Source of the DNA: UBA1425 sp045537495
GTDB lineage: Bacteria; Bacillota; Clostridia; Oscillospirales; Acutalibacteraceae
Direction: 5' to 3'
Assembly (NCBI GenBank): GCA_045537495.1
Contig: JAZSPN010000008.1
Location: 1-11,944, forward strand
DNA: 11,944 nucleotides
Below the pieces are notes generated by a model. It was not told where the DNA came from. It worked only from the letters and a program-made list of their open reading frames with translations, and did no database searches. This document shows, piece by piece, positions 8,901-11,944 of this stretch. The stretch's first letter is position 1. Every line of letters starts with the position of its first letter. The translations under genes and the position numbers were made by a program.

Positions 8901-11900
8901 TGGATGCAGTTGCACCGCTTGTAGCATTGTTGCCGTTGAATACGATTGTGTACTTGTTTGCTGTCCACTGAGCCGTTACCGTTGCGCTGCCGTCACCCAT
9001 GGTGAATGTGCTGCCGTCGATAGAAGCTGCAATGTTCTCTGAGCTGTCCTCAGTGATTTCCCAAGAAGCAAATGTGTAACCCGTCTTCGTTACTGCGGGA
9101 ATATCAAATGTTTCTTCGCAAGCAAGTGAATATTCTTTGTTTGCACTGCCGTTTGCAGCATCAACCGTAAGAATATATCCTGTCTGTTCCCAAACAGCGT
9201 AGATTTCGGCATTTGCACCGTTTTCGGTTGCAAGAGCATTTGCCGCACCGATAATTGCACCGTCGATATATTCAACTGTGCCTTCTGCTGTCTTGGACCA
9301 ACCGATGAATGTATAGCCGACTCTCTTGAATGTGTTTACATTAAGAGCCTGTGCAACACCGTATGTGAATGACTGATCATCCATGGAGCCTGTTGCATTG
9401 TCAGCATTCTTATTGAATGTTACGGTATATTTGTTTGCAACCCACTCGGCAGTAAGTGTATCTGTTGTGTTAACACCTTCACCGAATGTATATACATAGC
9501 CTGCGCCCTGAGCTGTAAGAGAGGAGTTAGCGTTGCCTTCAGCAATCGAAAGTGTCCACTTATCGAATGTATAACCCGTTCTTGTCGGAGCACCGAATGT
9601 AATTGTTGTTGCAAAGTCACCTGTAAGCGTAGTGTTGCTGGAGTCTGTTACAACCTTGTCGGCTCCGTTCTGTGTAACTGTTACAGAGCCGCCGCCGAGT
9701 ACAAATGTAACTCTGCTTGTGTTGGTTTCCCAGATAGCATAGATATAGATTGTATTTGTTTCTGCATCAAGACCGGGAGTATCATTGTTGATTACGAAAT
9801 CAAAGTGGTTGTTGAGATCGTACATTTCAAATGTTTCGCCTGTTCCGTCTGCCTTGCTGTTCCATTCAACGAATGTCCATCCGCCGTATGTAGCAGGTCC
9901 GACGATAGCCGTACATGTTGAACCGTAATGATACTTAACTGCCGACGTGTTACCGGTAATTACTCTGAGTTCGTCAAGCTGGTTAACTTCACCGTCGCCG
10001 TTTGAGTCATAGTTTGCAAGAAGTACAACCGTGAACTCCTTCGGAACGAGTCCGTTGATTGCAGCCTGGAGAACGTTCTTAATCGAAGAACTGTCGGAGC
10101 CGTTAATCTTGACCTGGCTGAAAGCATTGTAAGTCCAATCGATGTTTTCAATTACTCTCTTGAGCTCTGCAACACTGTCTGCCGTGTAGTAGTTATTAAG
10201 GTATTCCGTATCGTAGTTGCCCTCTGTCGCATAAGCGTCGGAATTTCCGTACTTCGAGAACCACTCGTTGTACTGAGCGGATGTAAGGATTGAAGATCCG
10301 CCGGAGAATCCTTCGGGATACGGTGATGCCTGTGAATAATCATAGGGGATTGTGCTAATAAGCTTGAAGATGTCGGTATAGTTACCGGGAAGGGGTTCAA
10401 GCTGCTCGATGAGTTCGCAAAGTCTTGCGGCAAGAGTACCTTCCTTGAAGGAACCGTCAGCATTCTGACCGTCGATGTAATCCTGCTCCATAACCTTGAG
10501 AGCATAGTTTACATCTCCGCCTTCGGAAAGAACATCTTCGAAGAAGAGCTGAAGAATCGTAATACTTTCTTCTGTGAAGTAGTTGACAAGGTTGTCGAGT
10601 GTAAGGTCAACACCGCAGTCCATGATATCTTCCCAATACTCGTCGATGTAATCTTCATACGTGCTTGTGAAGAGATCGTAATCGGCATCCTTAACCTCGA
10701 GATCGTGATAAGCATCAGCGATCATTGCAGTTACTTCGTTGAGATAGTACTGGCTCGGTCTTCTGACTCTGAGAGTAGTTCCGTCGTAATCATAAATTCT
10801 GAAGAACAACGGATCGTCACTGTTATAAAGCGTCTGATAAAGGATATCTACGGAAGCGGCAGTATAAATGCTGTTTTCGTTCTCTTCCGTGAAATTAGGT
10901 TCATTGAAGGGTACAGAACCGTTACCTTCTACGAAAACGTTAATGATATCGTTGCAGAGCTCTATGATGCTGTTGAAGCTGTGGTAAGTTCCGTCTGCTT
11001 CGTCATATTCACAAGGCGGATATACACCTGCTTCGACGCCGAGGAATTCGGCGATTTCGGCATCCATCTCGTAGCCGCCGGAGCAAGCATCGGAGAGTAC
11101 CGTTTCGTTAACATCCTCTTCCTTGATTCTGTAATCAAGATCGGGAGCCTTAAGCTGGAGCTCATAGAAAGCTTCGCTGTCAACAGCAATGCCTGAAATT
11201 ACTTCGTAGATGTATTCTTCATCCATCTGAGAAAGCATGACACCGTTGAGGTAGTCGGTCATCGGCTTCTCGATACGTACTTCGATGGCTGTTGCATAAG
11301 CTTCGTCAACGGGAGCTACCGTATCCTCCGTAAAGTCGTTGTTTTCATCGGAAGGATCGCCGATAACCCAGTTATATTTACCGTACTTATCAGCATCGTA
11401 ACCGTAGTTGCCGTTATAACCGTCAAGCCAGCCTTCGCTTGCTCTGTAATTGATATCTTCGGCAAAGTCGCCGCCGAAATATTCGGCATCGTAATATTCG
11501 CTGGCGGGAAGGAATGCCTGAAGTACATTATCGCCGTCAATAACGCTTTCATGTACATATTCCTCGTTACCGTCATAGATGATATGCTCAGCCTGGAAAT
11601 CGGCAATTGCCCAGTCGAGGTCAATGTAGTTGGCACTCCATACTGCATAGAGCGTAAGTGACTTGTCGCCGTCTTCCTCAATTATTGCGGCAAAGTCTTC
11701 GCTGAATTCAACTTCTTCGCCGAGAGCGTATTCTACTTCGGTACCGCCTTCAACAGTTGTCCAACCGATGATATAGCGTCTTTCGTAGTTTGACTCATCA
11801 TTGAGGTAAACATAATCTGTATCGCTGTCGTAAGCAGATGCAAGCTTATAAGTTGCACCAAGTCCGCAATTATCCATATCTGCGGGCCATTCTTTGCTGC

Positions 11901-11944
11901 CCTCGTATACAATTGCGCCGTCTTCATAACCGTTGCGGTCATAG
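2923..11944 (-). CDS. Giant B-repeat surface protein, 5' end beyond window
   Basis: The frame is open through the window edge, giving at least 3006 residues. Numbering here uses the in-frame Met at 11875-11877 as 1, with 22 more residues visible upstream; that Met lies inside a B-repeat-like module and is not a credible start. Order: B-repeat-like module ending LTLYAVW (to 80); acidic, Tyr-rich helical region with three FIVAR-like motifs (about 81-612); dockerin-like calcium loop (623-634); about 16 tandem InlB/Listeria-Bacteroides-type repeats (614-1980), typified by GYTFxGW and endings such as TLYAVW or IKAIF; a FIVAR-like module (1981-2050); an unrecognised beta-rich region (2051-2610) with an Ig-like end; an Ala/Glu/Pro linker (2611-2672); two divergent B-repeats (2673-2856); a C-terminal domain (2857-2984) with LPEGYEIVEFGMVLS. 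Such proteins are normally secreted and act in adhesion or matrix binding. No LPXTG, SLH or C-terminal membrane segment is present, so anchoring must depend on the missing N-terminus or the C-terminal domain. The ligand is unknown. Confidence 0.9.
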   Translation of the reverse strand, partial: YDRNGYEDGAIVYEGSKEWPADMDNCGLGATYKLASAYDSDTDYVYLNDESNYERRYIIGWTTVEGGTEVEYALGEEVEFSEDFAAIIEEDGDKSLTLYAVWSANYIDLDWAIADFQAEHIIYDGNEEYVHESVIDGDNVLQAFLPASEYYDAEYFGGDFAEDINYRASEGWLDGYNGNYGYDADKYGKYNWVIGDPSDENNDFTEDTVAPVDEAYATAIEVRIEKPMTDYLNGVMLSQMDEEYIYEVISGIAVDSEAFYELQLKAPDLDYRIKEEDVNETVLSDACSGGYEMDAEIAEFLGVEAGVYPPCEYDEADGTYHSFNSIIELCNDIINVFVEGNGSVPFNEPNFTEENENSIYTAASVDILYQTLYNSDDPLFFRIYDYDGTTLRVRRPSQYYLNEVTAMIADAYHDLEVKDADYDLFTSTYEDYIDEYWEDIMDCGVDLTLDNLVNYFTEESITILQLFFEDVLSEGGDVNYALKVMEQDYIDGQNADGSFKEGTLAARLCELIEQLEPLPGNYTDIFKLISTIPYDYSQASPYPEGFSGGSSILTSAQYNEWFSKYGNSDAYATEGNYDTEYLNNYYTADSVAELKRVIENIDWTYNAFSQVKINGSDSSSIKNVLQAAINGLVPKEFTVVLLANYDSNGDGEVNQLDELRVITGNTSAVKYHYGSTCTAIVGPATYGGWTFVEWNSKADGTGETFEMYDLNNHFDFVINNDTPGLDAETNTIYIYAIWETNTSRVTFVLGGGSVTVTQNGADKVVTDSSNTTLTGDFATTITFGAPTRTGYTFDKWTLSIAEGNANSSLTAQGAGYVYTFGEGVNTTDTLTAEWVANKYTVTFNKNADNATGSMDDQSFTYGVAQALNVNTFKRVGYTFIGWSKTAEGTVEYIDGAIIGAANALATENGANAEIYAVWEQTGYILTVDAANGSANKEYSLACEETFDIPAVTKTGYTFASWEITEDSSENIAASIDGSTFTMGDGSATVTAQWTANKYTIVFNGNNATSGATASMINCEYDSTYELTLNGFEKIGHTFIGWAITAGGSVAYEDGDQVKNLSSENNATVTLYAVWDVLGYELTISNDGRGSATASFASTANVTNATVDFNVTVTLAATANKGYHFGNWEVVSGGAEVSDETDPAATFSMPAEDTEIKAIFEANTYTVVFDKNNANATGSMQDQVFTYDVEQALSEGTFERIGYEFSGWSRTTGGAVDIADGTVLSAANALTAEDGGSVTLYAVWTQCEYVLTIDPANGDETSERVLVYGAKYSIPAVEKTGYLFADWEVTSDDSANVATTVSGRTVTMGDGDATVTAQWTPIEYTIVFNGNGATGGYTDEMSGCAYDSDIVLNANGFENTGYSFKGWATELGGEVKYEDEGTVKNLSATNGATVTLYAVWGVLSYNLTVTNDGHGTATAAFDGKSGVMSGEVDFNETVTLTAVAATGYHFDKWVAVNGEIVLSDESADTATFSMPAEDVEVKATFAPNAYTVTFDATSGTFTEGNGFTADDTAKTVKYDATYGADADGKTWPKDPTKTGYTFNGWFTAAEGGMKVIATDTVKITAERTLFAQYTVNTYTLTVTNDGNGTATASYTDAQNVTSGTVVYNDEVTLNATANTGYHFSSWNVVNGEAELSSETATTTFNMPACDLEIKAIFEPNTYTVTFNTVGGVFTEGNGFSADDAEKTVTYMSTYGADADGKTWPADPVKTGYTFIGWFTEETEGTEIKSTSKVEITANRTLFAQYDVNKYTLTVDADNGDATTELKLAFAEEYTLPTVVKTGYTFDSWTITVDEAETTASVIESGKVVMGDGNATVKAVWTANTYTVVYKANGGTGEMADQTFTYDVEGNLTANAFEYTGFRFRNWTTNADGTGETFANGEKVKNLCTGAAGDTTITLYAQWSLNDFSLTFNVAQNGGKFVSGNGFVAGENNQSKTITYDSFYGAEDNTGKTWPSAPVKTVVIAGDTYTVEFIGWYTDADGGALITSSTTVTQTGDHTLYARWISTEELVEAIDEALTINANHYTKDSLVALDTVIIEVLEADVITGDTVSEGADAIAKAIAELDIMENDGASPKINVFENKEVTAAEIAADGTYDNEILTLSQNLGDISYVYPGKAFYTYYCYTNSANPMILVNTADLVAAETGRVSYPTKISVDEEGTNAKGQLLTRTGQVNSGWMNYTVDTDDSERSAAYTVYNKSVDNPYEGILTYAGSNHANQGDVSENYEYYQDSEYIVLTPTFVQRNAGKKQYALYTLSATDDSFSKQTADTSSIAGAEGFGEYAEGTSIATSSNTSVTPNYTVTIFVEYYNSMAQNEDGTYRTDAGGQNIDDNGNGKHNGGSYIEVYNAVTADENDWVYVDYVYRSLAGVTDDDIIKPVATAEGKYTGYLGNDPEFGQNDRGSFYSVIAADNPAVEAYWNAYDAAIEAGKSVKEAREEAGLAATPIMNAQVEADIENGTFTMTGMNKLQQAVRAEAGEYIAWPYTTNTKYYSQFYASARTREESLVYAHFYDRYGNEFTNILVRDLQDNEKPTASYTQRGQVVVTETGGSAINEIKITKYNMGGSVLQVEPLAEYLDGAVWNEAGNQFSVHLGKGEDYYKYSLNVTDNAGLFADVDFMVDEEGNVTVTVFDEVMGGTYSDSALTPPEQIEIEETASAAPEMSLMTVAPAAIEEIKEDVLESAAPATVADDAEEELPDIYTFSLNGYYTVNLFAKVGRDYNLTLKTTDGGIIKAYIDGVFTAPKAGIITVPGGSEVQIKVATKAGYELSSLTMIYDNGTSVTLDGAYVAEIDDDVVIKAVFKKTEVMNLVTVENGMVNGRNAVKVSPYSQISVVANEAPAGMKFAYWALGGADGTPVSYDEIYTFVVTGDTALTAVYTDTEIAQTASIAMNAASDSHITVVNDRFSLSYSGKLTLPEGYEIVEFGMVLSNQDAQYYTSENLVIGGVVNGVATVKILGETLTENGQCKLNVNNVAAGVTRAGRLFMTVRDADGNVFTVYSDTWSVLTTPIA
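5728..5937 (-). other. FIVAR-like helical module after the B-repeat array
   Basis: Codes residues 1981-2050. ELVEAIDEAL, then YTKDSLVALDTVI, then ADAIAKAIAELDI give the three-helix pattern of FIVAR modules, found in Gram-positive surface proteins and extracellular glycosidases. The motif Y-T-x-x-S-(V/I/L)-x-x-L recurs upstream of the array at residues 338-346 and 564-572, and with an extra residue (YFTEES) at 433-442. Confidence 0.55.
6712..7227 (-). repeat. Two-module D-E cassette, copy 2
   Basis: Codes residues 1551-1722. Its E module (1635-1722, 88 residues) aligns to 1463-1550 without gaps at about 67% identity by hand count. Both carry FTEGNGF, YGADADGKTWP and RTLFAQY. This is the most similar pair in the array and probably the most recent duplication. 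Confidence 0.8.
7228..7746 (-). repeat. Two-module D-E cassette, copy 1
   Basis: Codes residues 1378-1550: module D' (shared with the second four-module cassette) plus module E, which carries FTEGNGF, YGADADGKTWP and ITAERTLFAQY. It is repeated next door at 6712-7227. Confidence 0.8.
7492..8466 (-). repeat. Four-module cassette, copy 2 (325 codons)
   Basis: Codes residues 1138-1462, modules A'-B'-C'-D' of 84, 75, 81 and 85 residues, the same lengths as copy 1, so the two cassettes are in perfect register. A single cysteine at module position 25 is kept in both C modules (C996 and C1321). The divergence between copies implies an old duplication under continuing selection. Confidence 0.85.
8467..9441 (-). 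repeat. Four-module cassette, copy 1 (325 codons)
   Basis: Codes residues 813-1137, modules A-B-C-D of 84, 75, 81 and 85 residues. Each has its counterpart in the same order and with the same length in copy 2 directly downstream. Module A (813-896) aligns to 1138-1221 without gaps at about 57% identity by hand count. Confidence 0.85.
9976..10011 (-). other. Dockerin-like calcium-binding loop in the giant protein
   Basis: Codes residues 623-634, DSNGDGEVNQLD, followed by ELRVI. Asp/Asn at loop positions 1, 3, 5 and 12 with Gly at 6 and Val at 8 fit the F-hand loop of type I dockerin repeats. Only one such repeat is present, whereas a cohesin-binding dockerin has two, so a structural calcium site at the entrance to the B-repeat array is likelier than cellulosome docking. 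Confidence 0.6.

Larger units (their letters stand above)
5938..10038 (-). repeat. B-repeat array, about 16 modules
   Basis: Codes residues 614-1980 of the giant protein. Modules end at residues 716, 812, 896, 971, 1052, 1137, 1221, 1296, 1377, 1462, 1550, 1634, 1722, 1797, 1879 and 1980. Each is 75-101 residues with a YTVTF-like first strand, a GY(T/H)F..W core and a closing aromatic in AVW, AQW, AIF or AQY. At least two subfamilies alternate: canonical Listeria-Bacteroides-type repeats ending YAVW/YAQW, and divergent InlB B-repeats with (F)SMPAEDxEIKAIF or MGDGxATVTAQW endings. Confidence 0.85.

Noticed and set aside
5938..10038. CRISPR or simple tandem repeats
   Set aside because: The periodicity is that of diverged protein modules of 75-101 codons; there are no short identical direct repeats with spacers.
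10705..11196. Plus-strand frame of 163 codons opposite the giant gene
   Set aside because: It lies wholly antisense to the repeat protein; its composition is the mirror of the opposite codons and no start signals are evident. The same applies to plus frames at 7081-7530, 7705-8130 and 8575-9042, which recur in step with the B-repeats.
11875..11877. ATG as the true start of the giant gene
   Set aside because: The frame is open upstream to the window edge, the Met lies inside a B-repeat-like module and no signal peptide follows it.

Overview
The window looks like chromosomal DNA of an anaerobic Gram-positive gut Firmicute of the Clostridia/Ruminococcaceae type. This rests on the mix of gene families (an enormous surface protein built from InlB/Listeria-Bacteroides-type B-repeats and FIVAR-like helical modules, an MgtC/SapB membrane protein, an IS1182-type transposase) and on strong Shine-Dalgarno and terminator signals. 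No rRNA or other phylogenetic marker is present, so the assignment is an inference. All three supported genes are on the minus strand and are described right to left, in the direction of transcription.

Right three quarters (2923-11944): one uninterrupted reading frame of more than 3000 codons, whose 5' end lies outside the window. It encodes an acidic, secreted-type mosaic protein with a helical N-terminal region containing FIVAR-like motifs, a single dockerin-like calcium loop, about 16 tandem B-repeat modules, another FIVAR-like module, a long unrecognised beta-rich region, an acidic Ala/Glu linker, two further divergent B-repeats and a C-terminal domain. The B-repeats show a clear duplication history: a four-module cassette of exactly 325 residues occurs twice in tandem, followed by a duplicated two-module cassette. 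No LPXTG signal, SLH domain or C-terminal membrane anchor is visible. The gene ends in a strong intrinsic terminator at 2875-2900.

Middle (2033-2839): an intact MgtC/SapB-family membrane protein gene, starting about 35 nt beyond that terminator with no clear promoter of its own.

Left (370-2019): a complete insertion sequence of the IS1182 type (398-1991, 1594 bp). It has 15-bp imperfect terminal inverted repeats, a transposase with the DDE residues in place, its own near-consensus promoter, a terminator that shields it from upstream transcription and a terminator at its 3' end. On both sides it is flanked by an identical 28-bp perfect palindrome, best read as a target duplication at a terminator-like hairpin downstream of the MgtC gene. 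To its left (248-397) lie three consecutive hairpins that look like an intergenic structured repeat. A further hairpin at 89-124 may end a gene lying mostly outside the window.

No tRNA, rRNA, CRISPR array, riboswitch or phage signal was recognised. The most distinctive object is the giant repeat protein. The IS and its palindromic duplicated target are the second point of interest.
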